Assembly (NCBI RefSeq): GCF_001005825.1
Contig: NZ_LBHV01000001.1
Span: forward strand, 682,001-746,000
Direction: 5' to 3'
Source of the DNA: Rhizobium sp. LC145
GTDB taxonomy: Bacteria > Pseudomonadota > Alphaproteobacteria > Rhizobiales > Rhizobiaceae
Length of the DNA: 64,000 nucleotides
A program made the position numbers and the translations under genes. Under the pieces are notes generated by a model. The model worked only from the letters and a program-made list of their open reading frames with translations, was not told where the DNA came from and did no database searches. Below, piece by piece: positions 24,491 to 36,418 of the stretch; the stretch's first letter is position 1; the number at the start of each line of letters is the position of its first letter.

Positions 24491-25861
24491 TCAGGCGGCG
24501 GCGGCAACGACTCTATTGCGGCCGCTGGTCTTCGCCTCGTACAGCGCGCGGTCGGCCTGCTTCAGCAGCCACTCCGGCGTCTCGGCGCCCGATGTGTTGC
24601 ATGCCACCCCGACGGAAGCGGTAATGTTCAGCACCGCGCCGGAGCTGCGCAGAACGAAGGGCTCGTTCTCGATGATATGACGCAGACGCTCGGCGATGAT
24701 CGCCGCAGCGGCAGCGTCGGTATCCGGCATCACGACAACGAATTCCTCGCCGCCGTAGCGGCAGGCCAGGTCAGCGCCGCGCACGGTCGAGCGCAGGCGT
24801 GAAGCGAATTCCCTCAGCACCTCGTCGCCCGCATCGTGGCCGAAGGTGTCATTGACGTGCTTGAACCGGTCTATATCGGTGATGCACACCGAAAGCGGCC
24901 TCGCCCGCGCCACGGCCCGGTTGAACACGACCTTCAGATGATTATCGAGATAGCGGCGGTTGGCGAGGCCCGTCAGCCCGTCGGTGACGGCGAGTTCTAT
25001 GGTCTGGCGCACGCTCTGGCGCAGGCGGTCGTTGTAACGCTTGCGCCTGATCTGCGTGACGGTGCGCGCCAGGAGCTCGTTCGGATCGACCGGCCGAACG
25101 ATATAGTCGTTGACGCCGAGATCGAGCGCGCGGGCAATCATATCCTCGGCGCCGAGATCGGTGACCAGCAGGACGGGAAGGAAGCGCGTGCGCTCGAGTA
25201 AGCGGAGCTGAGAGCAAAGCCGCAGCGGATCGTAGTCTTCGAAATTGGCGTTGACGATGACCAGATCGACCGGGTTCTCTGCAGCCTCGAACAACGCGGC
25301 CTGGGGATCGGACATGGCCATGACGTTCGCCACCGGCTTCAACGCCTTGATGATGCGCTCCTGGGAACTGGCGCGGCCATCCACCAACAGTACCTGGCCG
25401 GGCTCGTCCCGCCCGTCGCCTGCTTTCAGCATCTCTTCCATGCCCATGTTCTGCGCCGTTTCGGCGCGAACACGCAGCTCGTCGCTGAGCGTCTTGAGGC
25501 GCACCAGGCTCTTCACGCGGGAGACAAGCTGAAGATCGTTGACCGGTTTGGTCAGGAAGTCGTCGGCGCCTGCCTTCAGTCCTCGAACGCGATCCGAGGG
25601 CTGGTCGAGCGCAGTCACCATCACGACCGGAATGTGTGCGGTGCGGGCATTGTTCTTCAGCCGTTCGCAGACCTCGAAACCGCTGATGCCCGGCATCATG
25701 ATATCCAAGAGGACGAGATCGACATGGGTATTCTCGCAGATATCGAGCGCCTTCTGTCCATCGGCCGCAGTCAGCACATCGAAATATTCAGCGAGCAGCC
25801 GGGCTTCCAGAAGCTTCACGTTTGCGGGAACATCATCGACCACCAATATTCGCGCCGTCAT
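24491..25861 (-). CDS. pleD: PleD response regulator, diguanylate cyclase
   Basis: 456 residues: receiver 1 (about 1-120; phospho-acceptor Asp53 in VDLVLLDIMMPG), a degenerate receiver 2 (about 155-270, lacking the acceptor Asp: VDLVIVNANF), then GGDEF (about 285-453) with active site GGEEF (370-374) and a canonical inhibitory I-site RxxD (Arg361-Asp364). It makes cyclic di-GMP when Asp53 is phosphorylated, controlling the motile-to-sessile cell-cycle transition, as known in Caulobacter. It starts 16 bp after divK and is cotranscribed with it. Confidence 0.96.
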   Translation of the reverse strand: MTARILVVDDVPANVKLLEARLLAEYFDVLTAADGQKALDICENTHVDLVLLDIMMPGISGFEVCERLKNNARTAHIPVVMVTALDQPSDRVRGLKAGADDFLTKPVNDLQLVSRVKSLVRLKTLSDELRVRAETAQNMGMEEMLKAGDGRDEPGQVLLVDGRASSQERIIKALKPVANVMAMSDPQAALFEAAENPVDLVIVNANFEDYDPLRLCSQLRLLERTRFLPVLLVTDLGAEDMIARALDLGVNDYIVRPVDPNELLARTVTQIRRKRYNDRLRQSVRQTIELAVTDGLTGLANRRYLDNHLKVVFNRAVARARPLSVCITDIDRFKHVNDTFGHDAGDEVLREFASRLRSTVRGADLACRYGGEEFVVVMPDTDAAAAAIIAERLRHIIENEPFVLRSSGAVLNITASVGVACNTSGAETPEWLLKQADRALYEAKTSGRNRVVAAAA

Positions 25862-25877
25862 GCCCTACGCCCCGATC

Positions 25878-26249
25878 TCACGCGTCGCCCAGATAGGTTT
25901 TGATAGTCTCGATGAATTTCGGCACCGAAATCGGCTTGGAGACATAGGCTTCACAGCCCCCCTGCCGAATGCGTTCCTCATCGCCCTTCATGGCGAAGGC
26001 GGTGACCGCGATCACCGGAATGAGGTGAAGCTCGTCGTCTTCCTTGAGCCACTTGGTCACCTCCAGGCCCGAGACCTCGGGGAGCTGGATATCCATGAGG
26101 ATAAGATCCGGACGATGCTTGCGCGCAAGGTCGAGCGCTTCCATGCCGTTGCGGGTCTGGATCGTGTCGTATCCCGACGCTTCGATCAGATCGCGGAAGA
26201 GCTTCATGTTCAGCTCGTTGTCCTCGACAATCATGACCCGTTTGGGCAT
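25878..26249 (-). CDS. divK: Cell-cycle response regulator DivK
   Basis: 123 residues, a single receiver domain without output domain, from the ATG at 26249 (AAGGAACG upstream). Phosphorylation site Asp53 in [11 protein letters not shown], acidic pocket VEDNELN, and Lys in VSKPIS. The sequence [22 protein letters not shown] is the DivK signature. DivK acts with DivJ/PleC and DivL to control CtrA. Operon with pleD, as in other Hyphomicrobiales. No CtrA site (TTAA-N7-TTAA) was seen upstream. Confidence 0.96.
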   Translation of the reverse strand: MPKRVMIVEDNELNMKLFRDLIEASGYDTIQTRNGMEALDLARKHRPDLILMDIQLPEVSGLEVTKWLKEDDELHLIPVIAVTAFAMKGDEERIRQGGCEAYVSKPISVPKFIETIKTYLGDA

Positions 26250-26382
26250 GGCGATCCGTTCCTTAAATCCAGCCTTGCACGCCTGCATTCAGCATATATG
26301 GTCGCGCGAGGCCGATTCCATATGTCCTGTCGCGGACAGATTAACGCCATTTGGTTGAAAAAGAGGTAATTCGATCAAGGCA

Positions 26383-26691
26383 ATGCAAAGCGATTCCGGA
26401 AACACCCGAAGCAATGCGGCCGGCGCGGAGGCAACGGCGGCGGCGATACTTGGCTGGCTCGCCGGCGAACCGGAGATGCTCGGGCGCTTCCTTGCGCTTT
26501 CCGGCCTGCTGGCGACGCAATTGCGCACCGCGGTGAACGATCCCGGTTTTCTCAGCGGCTTGATCGACTTCGTGATGAGCCACGAGCCGACGCTGCTTGC
26601 GTTCTGCGAGGCGACCGGCACCAAGCCCGAGGCGGTCGCCGCCGCCTGGCGGCATTATTCGCGACCGGGGCTCGATTCGGGAGAATATTGA
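26383..26691 (+). CDS. DUF3572 family protein
   Basis: 102 residues; ATG at 26383. Small, soluble and helical, with segments AAAILGWLAGEPEMLGRFLALSGL and FVMSHEPTLLAFCEATGTKPEAV. This is the conserved alphaproteobacterial DUF3572; its function is unknown. Divergent from divK (133 bp) and followed by dinB after 126 bp on the same strand. Confidence 0.8.
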   Translation: MQSDSGNTRSNAAGAEATAAAILGWLAGEPEMLGRFLALSGLLATQLRTAVNDPGFLSGLIDFVMSHEPTLLAFCEATGTKPEAVAAAWRHYSRPGLDSGEY

Positions 26692-26797
26692 GATTTCGAC
26701 GACCGCCGATTTCGGCCTGCCCATTAGCAAGTGATATCCCCAGCACATGGCTGCCGCCGCCCTTGAGACTTGCGGGCTTTGGGCGTAACGTGCCGAC

Positions 26798-26812
26798 GTT
26801 CAACCTTTGTTC
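26798..26812 (+). promoter_or_regulatory. LexA (SOS) box upstream of dinB
   Basis: GTTC-N7-GTTC (26798-26801 and 26809-26812), a perfect match to the alphaproteobacterial LexA operator, ending five bases before the dinB ATG. Confidence 0.8.
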
Positions 26813-26817
26813 CCCGT

Positions 26818-28110
26818 ATGACGAGCGCGCCCGACAAGACACCCGGCTTCTGTCGCGACTGCCTTGCCGAGCAGAAGGCGGAGGCGCGCCGCTGCCGCAC
26901 ATGCGGCAGCCCTCGCCTCGTCTATCATCGCGAACTCTACGAGCTCAGCCTCGCCCATATCGATTGCGATGCCTTCTATGCGACGATCGAAAAACGCGAC
27001 GATCCGACGCTTGCCGACCAACCGGTGATTATCGGCGGCGGAAAGCGTGGGGTGGTTTCCACGGCATGCTATATCGCACGCATCAACGGCGTGCGATCGG
27101 CCATGCCGATGTTCAAGGCGCTGGAGCTGTGCCCGGACGCTGTCGTCATCCGGCCCAATATGGAAAAATACGTGAAAGTCGGGCGCGAGGTGCGCGCGAT
27201 GATGCAGGACCTGACCCCGCTCGTACAGCCGCTTTCGATCGATGAAGCCTTTCTGGATCTTTCCGGCACCGAACGCTTTCACCACGATCCGCCGGCGCGC
27301 ATTCTCGCGAAGTTCGCAAAGCGTGTGGAAAACGAAGTGGGAATCACCATTTCGGCGGGGCTCTCCTACTGCAAGTTCCTGGCGAAAGTCGCTTCCGACC
27401 TCATGAAACCGCGCGGTTTTTCCGTCGTCGGCAAGGCCGAGGCGCTCGAATTTCTCGCGCCACGCCCGGTGACCACCATCTGGGGCGTCGGCCGCGCCTT
27501 CAACGCGACGCTCGAAGCGGACGGCATCCGTACCATCGGGCAGTTGCAGACGATGGAAGAGAGTGACCTCATGCGCCGCTACGGCTCCATGGGCCAGCGC
27601 CTCTTCCGCCTCTCCCGCGGAATCGATGATCGCGACGTGCATCCCAACGAGGCCGCGAAAAGCGTTTCGGCCGAGACGACCTTTTTCGAGGACATCTCCC
27701 GCTATGACGACCTCGTGCCCATTCTGCGCGGCCTTTCGGAAAAAGTCTCGACGCGGCTGAAGAAGCACTCGATCGCCGGCCAGACGGTCGTGCTGAAGCT
27801 CAAGAGCGCCGATTTCAAGTCTCGCACGCGCAACCGCCGCCTCGAAGATCCCACTCAGCTCGCAGACCGGATATTCCGCACGGGGCTCGCCCTTCTGGAA
27901 CGGGAGACCGATGGCACGAAGTTCCGACTGATCGGCATCGGCGTCACCGATCTCGGCGACCCTGTCCGCGCCGATCCTCCGGACCTCGTGGATCGGCAGG
28001 CAGGACGTCGGGCCGCTGCGGAAGCCGCCATGGACAAGCTGCGCGACAAATTCGGGAAGGCGGCGGTGGAGACCGGATACACATTCGGCAAGCATCGGCG
28101 CGATCAATGA
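26818..28110 (+). CDS. dinB: DNA polymerase IV with N-terminal zinc ribbon
   Basis: 430 residues from the ATG at 26818. An N-terminal extension bears four cysteines (Cys12, Cys15, Cys26, Cys29) forming a zinc-ribbon-like unit, seen in rhizobial DinB proteins. The Y-family palm follows: [19 protein letters not shown] (Asp49), [19 protein letters not shown] and [15 protein letters not shown] (catalytic Asp-Glu), then the helix-hairpin-helix thumb ([10 protein letters not shown]) and the little finger. The perfect LexA box just upstream predicts SOS induction. A start at 26770 would swallow the LexA box and was rejected. Confidence 0.94.
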   Translation: MTSAPDKTPGFCRDCLAEQKAEARRCRTCGSPRLVYHRELYELSLAHIDCDAFYATIEKRDDPTLADQPVIIGGGKRGVVSTACYIARINGVRSAMPMFKALELCPDAVVIRPNMEKYVKVGREVRAMMQDLTPLVQPLSIDEAFLDLSGTERFHHDPPARILAKFAKRVENEVGITISAGLSYCKFLAKVASDLMKPRGFSVVGKAEALEFLAPRPVTTIWGVGRAFNATLEADGIRTIGQLQTMEESDLMRRYGSMGQRLFRLSRGIDDRDVHPNEAAKSVSAETTFFEDISRYDDLVPILRGLSEKVSTRLKKHSIAGQTVVLKLKSADFKSRTRNRRLEDPTQLADRIFRTGLALLERETDGTKFRLIGIGVTDLGDPVRADPPDLVDRQAGRRAAAEAAMDKLRDKFGKAAVETGYTFGKHRRDQ

Positions 28111-28172
28111 AATGTGATGGGAAACCTCACCACCCGCTGATTTTGATCACCTGTCGGAAAACATTCCTTTAA

Positions 28173-28210
28173 CCAGATCAGCTAATATACACGCAAAAGT
28201 TTTGATCTGG
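28173..28210. promoter_or_regulatory. Inverted repeat CCAGATCA / TGATCTGG before the L,D-transpeptidase gene
   Basis: Perfect 8-bp arms at 28173-28180 and 28203-28210, bracketing an AT-rich CTAATATA that could be a -10 element. Ten bases before the ATG at 28220. Candidate operator or leader hairpin. Confidence 0.35.
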
Positions 28211-28219
28211 GTGTGGGAC

Positions 28220-29518
28220 ATGTTGCGTCAAATCGCCTTCGGGATAGGCCTCCTTTCGGCGGCCATGTTGCCACATGCGGCGTGGGCGGAAGGCGCCCGC
28301 ACGCTGCAGATCATCATTTCCAAGAACACGCAGTCGATGACCGTCTATGACGGGGACATGGTCGTGGCGACGTCACGCGTTTCCACCGGAAAGAACGGAC
28401 ATGAGACGCCCGGCGGCATCTTCTCCATTCTCGAGAAGCGCAAATATCACGAATCCAACATCTATTCGAACGCCCCGATGCCCTTCATGCAGAGGCTGAC
28501 CTGGTCCGGAATCGCACTACACGAATCCGACTCGGTCCCCTCCTACCCCGCCTCGCATGGCTGCATCCGCATGCCGGGCATGTTCGCCAAGTCGCTTTAC
28601 AAAATGACTCGGCGCGGCGTGCATGTCATCGTTTCCGATGCCCCGGTTACGCCAGCCCGCATCGATCATCCGGCACTCTTTGCGCCGCGCAAGCCGCTGC
28701 CGGATGGCGCGCTTGTTTCCGATCTCGAATTGCGGCCAACGAGGATCGACGATCCATCCAGGCCGGTAGAGGTCGCGATGCACGTCATGCCGCCCTCTCC
28801 CAGCAAGCAAGCAAAGCAGGCTGAAACCAAGGGGGAAAACGCTCCGTTGCGCATCCTCATTCATCGCCGTGGCGAAAAGGAAATCCTGCGCGACGCGCAA
28901 GCTCTGCTGACGGAACTCGGTTTCGATGCGGGCATACCGGACGGCGTTGCCGGGCCTAAAACGCGTTCCGCGATTGCGGGTTTCAAGCGCTGGAAGGAAC
29001 TGCCGCAAAAGGATCCGCTTCTGTCGCCGGTATTCCTGGCGGCCCTCTATCGATCCGCAGGCAAGGCCGAGCCACCTTCGGGACAGCTCATGGTGCGGCA
29101 GAATTTCAAGCCGCTCTTCGAGGCTCCGATCGGCATTCGGCAGCCGGAACGTGCGCTCGGCACGCATTTCCTCATCGCCGACAAAGTGGACCGCGAAACG
29201 GAAAGCGCCGAATGGCGGGCGGTTACACTGGCCAATAGCATGGCGCCGCGGACGATGAAGCGGCTCGGCGTCACCGCCGAAGCCGATCCATATGATCCGA
29301 ATGCGGCAGCCCGCGCGCTCGACCGGATCGATATCCCCGAGGACGTACGCGAGCGGATCGATGCGCTTTTGAGCGACGGCACCTCGCTGACGATCACCGA
29401 CGACGGCTATAGCCCCGAGACCGGTAAGGGGACGGATTTCATCACCATAACCCAGCCTGCGACCACGGCGACGACCGATCCAAAACCCGTCAAACAAAGC
29501 GGAAAACGGAAAGGCTGA
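28220..29518 (+). CDS. L,D-transpeptidase (YkuD) with peptidoglycan-binding domain
   Basis: 432 residues from the ATG at 28220; a TTG at 28202 is in frame but unlikely. Signal peptide about 1-23 (PHAAWA). The YkuD domain (about 28-140) has the catalytic SHGCIRMP with His113 and Cys115. A PG_binding_1-like repeat follows near residues 220-255 (DAQALLTELGFDAGIPDGVA). It would form 3-3 peptide crosslinks or anchor proteins to peptidoglycan in the periplasm, both common in Rhizobiaceae. The C-terminal third has no recognised fold and ends in a Thr/Lys-rich tail. Converges with dnaE (73 bp gap, no terminator seen). Confidence 0.88.
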   Translation: MLRQIAFGIGLLSAAMLPHAAWAEGARTLQIIISKNTQSMTVYDGDMVVATSRVSTGKNGHETPGGIFSILEKRKYHESNIYSNAPMPFMQRLTWSGIALHESDSVPSYPASHGCIRMPGMFAKSLYKMTRRGVHVIVSDAPVTPARIDHPALFAPRKPLPDGALVSDLELRPTRIDDPSRPVEVAMHVMPPSPSKQAKQAETKGENAPLRILIHRRGEKEILRDAQALLTELGFDAGIPDGVAGPKTRSAIAGFKRWKELPQKDPLLSPVFLAALYRSAGKAEPPSGQLMVRQNFKPLFEAPIGIRQPERALGTHFLIADKVDRETESAEWRAVTLANSMAPRTMKRLGVTAEADPYDPNAAARALDRIDIPEDVRERIDALLSDGTSLTITDDGYSPETGKGTDFITITQPATTATTDPKPVKQSGKRKG

Positions 29519-29591
29519 GGGCTGCGGCCAAGCACCGCTCTCAAAAAGATTCACCGAACGCGGCCAAGCGCTTGTTGCACCTGGTGTTTTC

Positions 29592-33089
<3,498 letters not shown>

Positions 33090-33196
33090 CTTCCGCGCTA
33101 TCCACCAAATGAATCAGGTGATTTTCCGGCGCGGCGCGACGAGAGTCCAGCCGAGAGTCTCTTCCTCAACGGAATTCCGGATGCCGGGAGCGGAAA

Positions 33197-33283
33197 TCAC
33201 ATAGCCATCATGAACATCGAGAGGCTTGCCACGAAGGTGGCGATGGAAGCGAATGCTGCAACGTCGCGAAGCATGTCAGTCAT
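33197..33283 (-). CDS. SOS-controlled 28-residue membrane micropeptide
   Basis: A 29-codon frame runs from the ATG at 33283 to TGA at 33197-33199. The start has an ideal Shine-Dalgarno, AGGAG (33294-33290), six bases away; an ATG two codons earlier (33289) is too close to it. The peptide begins MTDMLRDVAAF and continues as one hydrophobic, Met-rich helix to its last residue, so it should sit in the inner membrane. A LexA box lies inside its promoter. This layout (SOS box, tiny inner-membrane peptide) matches Caulobacter SidA (29 residues, a division inhibitor) and E. coli TisB in concept; homology to either is not claimed. Confidence 0.7.
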   Translation of the reverse strand: MTDMLRDVAAFASIATFVASLSMFMMAM

Positions 33284-33310
33284 TGTCATCTCCTGTCCTG
33301 TTATGTTTTT

Positions 33311-33339
33311 ATTTTGTTCCAATTTTGTTCACGAGTCAA
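33311..33339 (-). promoter_or_regulatory. LexA-box promoter of the micropeptide gene
   Basis: On the minus strand, TTGACT (33339-33334), N17, CAAAAT (33316-33311). The LexA operator GTTC-N7-GTTC (plus strand 33316-33330) fills the spacer, so LexA would block polymerase directly. A second copy with one mismatch (GAAC-N7-GAAA, 33345-33359) lies just upstream. Confidence 0.75.
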
Positions 33340-33460
33340 CAAGAGAACAAAACAAGAAACAGATAGAGGAGATTATGGTTAAGATAAACTGGCCGTAGCC
33401 ACGCCGAGATCACCGCGGCGCCTCCGGGCCCGCGCACCAAGCGCTTGAATTCCGCGCCCT

Positions 33461-34168
33461 TCAGCCCGCTGCGGGGGAGAGGAAACGTCGCGCGATCATC
33501 CAGCAGCCGAGAGCCCAGGTGGCGCCTGCGCACCAGCCCCCGAGAACATCGGTCGGGAAATGCACACCGAGATAGATACGGCTCAGCCCCACGATGAAGG
33601 TGAGGAAGATCGCCGCCGCGATGAGGAATATCCGCGTCGAGCGATATTGCTGCGCACGGGAGAGGAGCGCGCCGAGCGTCAGATAGGTCACCGCCGAGAG
33701 CATGGCGTGCCCGCTCGGGAAACTGAGATCGCTTACTTGGACGAGATGCGGCACGATATCCGGCCGCGGGCGCGCCACGCCGAGTTTCAGCGCGGCGCTG
33801 ATGATCCAGCCGCCGGCGATGCACAGGAACATGAACAGCGCAATCGCCCTCTGCCGCGCCAAGAGGAGATAGATCGTTGCGAGCACCGTCATCAGCGACA
33901 GCACGGTGGTTCCTCCAAGCGCGGTGATGTCATCCACGGCATGGGTCAACCAATACGGGCCGATGGGCAGGGAAAGGTCGCCCGGCTCGCGCAGGCTGAG
34001 CAGTATCCGCTCGTCAAAGGCGTGCGTATCGCCGTCGATCACCCCACCCGTGAGGCTCAGGAAGAGAAACAGGCCGCCGGCCAGAGAGGCGAACATCATC
34101 AGGCCGATCGGCTCGAAGGTCATGAATTTCTCGACGACCATCTGTCTCATCCGGTGGTGAAAGACCAT
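33461..34168 (-). CDS. PAP2-family membrane phosphatase
   Basis: 235 residues from the ATG at 34168 (AAGGGAAG upstream). Six hydrophobic spans and the three phosphatase motifs: KLGVARPRPD, PSGHAMLS and SRIYLGVHFPTDVLGG. Such enzymes dephosphorylate phosphatidic acid, undecaprenyl pyrophosphate, or lipid A or phosphatidylglycerol phosphate; which one cannot be read here. It lies 179 bp downstream of the lolD stop on the same strand, and 130 bp before the divided SOS promoter region. Confidence 0.85.
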   Translation of the reverse strand: MVFHHRMRQMVVEKFMTFEPIGLMMFASLAGGLFLFLSLTGGVIDGDTHAFDERILLSLREPGDLSLPIGPYWLTHAVDDITALGGTTVLSLMTVLATIYLLLARQRAIALFMFLCIAGGWIISAALKLGVARPRPDIVPHLVQVSDLSFPSGHAMLSAVTYLTLGALLSRAQQYRSTRIFLIAAAIFLTFIVGLSRIYLGVHFPTDVLGGWCAGATWALGCWMIARRFLSPAAG

Positions 34169-34202
34169 ACTTCCCTTCTCGCGCTTGCAATTGTGGAACA
34201 CG

Positions 34203-34248
34203 TCGAGCCTGGCCGCAGGCTCGATGAAACGGCGCCTGCCGTTTTTTG
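34203..34248 (+). terminator. Tandem hairpins with T-run, plus strand
   Basis: TCGAGCCTG/CAGGCTCGA (34203-34211 and 34216-34224, perfect 9-bp stem) then ACGGC/GCCGT (34229-34233 and 34238-34242) followed by TTTTT. The T-run is only good on the plus strand, where no gene ends. On the minus strand the hairpins could still mark the end of the proS-lolE-lolD transcript. Confidence 0.4.
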
Positions 34249-34347
34249 TTCCAGCACACGCCCGCCCACTAGATGGGAGAGGCCGGCCCGGCAATCAATG
34301 CTGGCAGCGAGCCGCCGGAGCCTATGTAACGCGACCGAAAGCCGCGC

Positions 34348-35031
34348 TCACATCGCCACGATCTTGCCGCCCTCGATCGTCACGCGGCGATCCATGCGCC
34401 CGGCAAGCTCGTGATTATGGGTCGCGATCAGCGCCGCGAGACCCGATTGCCGCACCAGCGCCTCGAGCGCATCGAACACGTAGGATGCCGTCTTCGGATC
34501 GAGATTTCCGGTCGGCTCGTCCGCCAGCAAAACCCGCGGAGCGTTGGCGACCGCGCGGGCGATCGCGACACGCTGCTGCTCCCCGCCGGAAAGCTCCGCC
34601 GGCCGGTGATCGGCCCGGTGGCCAATGCGCATGTAATCCAAAAGCTGGGCTGCCCGCTCCCGCGCCTCGGCATGTGGCAGCCCGGCGATGAGCTGCGGCA
34701 TCATGATGTTTTCGAGCGCGGAGAATTCCGGCAGGAGATGGTGGAACTGGTAGACGAAGCCGATATCGCTGCGACGGATCGACGTGCGGCGCTCATCCGA
34801 GAGACCGTTGCAGGCTTCCCCGCCGATGAAGACCTCGCCTGCATCGGGATGTTCGAGCAGGCCGGCAAGATGAAGCAGGGTCGACTTGCCGGTGCCGGAA
34901 GGCGCCACCAGAGCGACGATCTCGCCGCTCTTCAGATCGAAATCGGCACCTTTCAGGATCGAGAGAACGGTTTCGCCCTGACCGTAATGGCGTTCGACGC
35001 CCGAGAGCTGCAAAACGGTTTTGCGTACCAT
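34348..35031 (-). CDS. lolD: Lipoprotein-releasing system ATP-binding protein
   Basis: 227 residues. ABC ATPase with Walker [10 protein letters not shown], signature [14 protein letters not shown] and Walker [13 protein letters not shown], all typical of the LolD/MacB branch. With the membrane subunit it extracts lipoproteins from the inner membrane for transfer to LolA. The start lies 9 bp after the lolC/E stop. Walker A has Ala where most relatives have Gly (GPSG), a conservative change. Confidence 0.93.
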   Translation of the reverse strand: MVRKTVLQLSGVERHYGQGETVLSILKGADFDLKSGEIVALVAPSGTGKSTLLHLAGLLEHPDAGEVFIGGEACNGLSDERRTSIRRSDIGFVYQFHHLLPEFSALENIMMPQLIAGLPHAEARERAAQLLDYMRIGHRADHRPAELSGGEQQRVAIARAVANAPRVLLADEPTGNLDPKTASYVFDALEALVRQSGLAALIATHNHELAGRMDRRVTIEGGKIVAM

Positions 35032-35040
35032 GAAGGAGGC

Positions 35041-36348
35041 CTATTCGTATCGGAGGGCCTGGACCGGATCGAGCTTCGAGGCCCGCCAGGCCGGGAAGAT
35101 CGTCGCCAGGAAGGAGAGCGCCAGCGCCATGATGACCACGGAAAGGGTCTCGCTGAAGCTCATTTCAGCGGGCAATTGGCTGAGGAAGTAAAGCTCCGGA
35201 TCGAAAAGCACCGTGCCTGAAAGCCAGGAGAAGAACTGCCGGATCGACTCGATATTGAGGCAGACGATGACCCCGAGGACAACGCCCGCGAGAGTGCCGA
35301 CGATGCCGATCGCCGCTCCGGTCATGAAGAAGATGCGCATGATCGAGCCGGCGCTCGCGCCCATGGTGCGCAGGATCGCGATATCGCTGCCCTTGTCCTT
35401 CACCAGCATGATGAGGCCGGAAATGATGTTGAGCGCCGCCACGAGCACGATCAGCGTCAGGATCATGAACATCACGTTGCGCTCCACCTGGAGAGCCGAG
35501 AAGAAGGTCTGGTTGCGTTGACGCCAGTCGGTGATGTGAACCTGCCGGCCGGCCGCGGCTTCCACCAGGGGCCGTATGCCGTCGACGGCGTCCGGATTGT
35601 CGACGAAGAGTTCGATCGATTGAACAAGGCCGTCGGCATTGAAGTAGAGCTGGGCCTCCTCCAGCGGCATATAGATGATCGTCGCATCATATTCCGACAT
35701 GCCGATCTCGAAGACACCGGAGACCGGATAGGATTTGACGCGAGGATTGACGCCCATCGGCGTCACGTCGCCTTCCGGGGAAACCAGCGTTATGTCGTCT
35801 CCGGCGGTGATACCGAGCGTGGAGGCCAGCCGCGAACCGACAAGCACGCCCTCGCCCGAGGCGAAGCCGACCATGTCGCCGAACTTGACGTTGGAGGAGA
35901 CCTCCGTCAGCTTCTCGAGATCTTCCGGACGAATGCCGCGCACCAGCGCGCCCGAGCCCGCGCCGGCGCGGCCGGATGCGAGCGTCTGCCCCTCGACGAG
36001 CGGCAGGGCCATGCGCACGCCCGGCACCGCAGCAAACTTCTGCGTGAGGTCCGCGTAATCCGTGAAAGGACCATCGATCGGCTGAACGATCATATGGCCG
36101 TTAATGCCGAGAATGCGGGAAATCAGCTCGGTGCGGAAGCCGTTCATCACCGCCATGACGATGATGAGGGTCGCAACCCCCAGCATGATGCCGATGAAAG
36201 AAAACCCGGCGATGACGGAAATGAAGGCTTCCCTGCGGCGCGAGCGCAGATAGCGCCAGGCCACCATACGCTCGAAAGCCGAGAACGGGCCGGCTGCCGG
36301 AGCCTTGGCCGTCTTTTCCGCTTCACGATCTGCCGCAACGCTTGCCAT
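35041..36348 (-). CDS. lolE: Lipoprotein-releasing system permease (LolC/LolE family)
   Basis: 435 residues from the ATG at 36348 with AAGGGAAGG upstream. Four transmembrane spans: one near residue 45-70 (REAFISVIAGFSFIGIMLG) and three in the C-terminal FtsX domain, with a large periplasmic MacB-like domain between. Ends SKLDPVQALRYE, a family signature. Only one permease gene is present, so the complex is probably a homodimer (LolF-like) as in many alphaproteobacteria. The N-terminal 25 residues are Ala/Lys-rich and cytosolic. It follows proS by 70 bp. Confidence 0.92.
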   Translation of the reverse strand: MASVAADREAEKTAKAPAAGPFSAFERMVAWRYLRSRRREAFISVIAGFSFIGIMLGVATLIIVMAVMNGFRTELISRILGINGHMIVQPIDGPFTDYADLTQKFAAVPGVRMALPLVEGQTLASGRAGAGSGALVRGIRPEDLEKLTEVSSNVKFGDMVGFASGEGVLVGSRLASTLGITAGDDITLVSPEGDVTPMGVNPRVKSYPVSGVFEIGMSEYDATIIYMPLEEAQLYFNADGLVQSIELFVDNPDAVDGIRPLVEAAAGRQVHITDWRQRNQTFFSALQVERNVMFMILTLIVLVAALNIISGLIMLVKDKGSDIAILRTMGASAGSIMRIFFMTGAAIGIVGTLAGVVLGVIVCLNIESIRQFFSWLSGTVLFDPELYFLSQLPAEMSFSETLSVVIMALALSFLATIFPAWRASKLDPVQALRYE

Positions 36349-36418
36349 TCCCTTCCCTTCACCTGCCGCTTCGCGGCCAATCCCGCTTGCGCGCCTATCT
36401 TGCCGGATGCGCTGTGGC

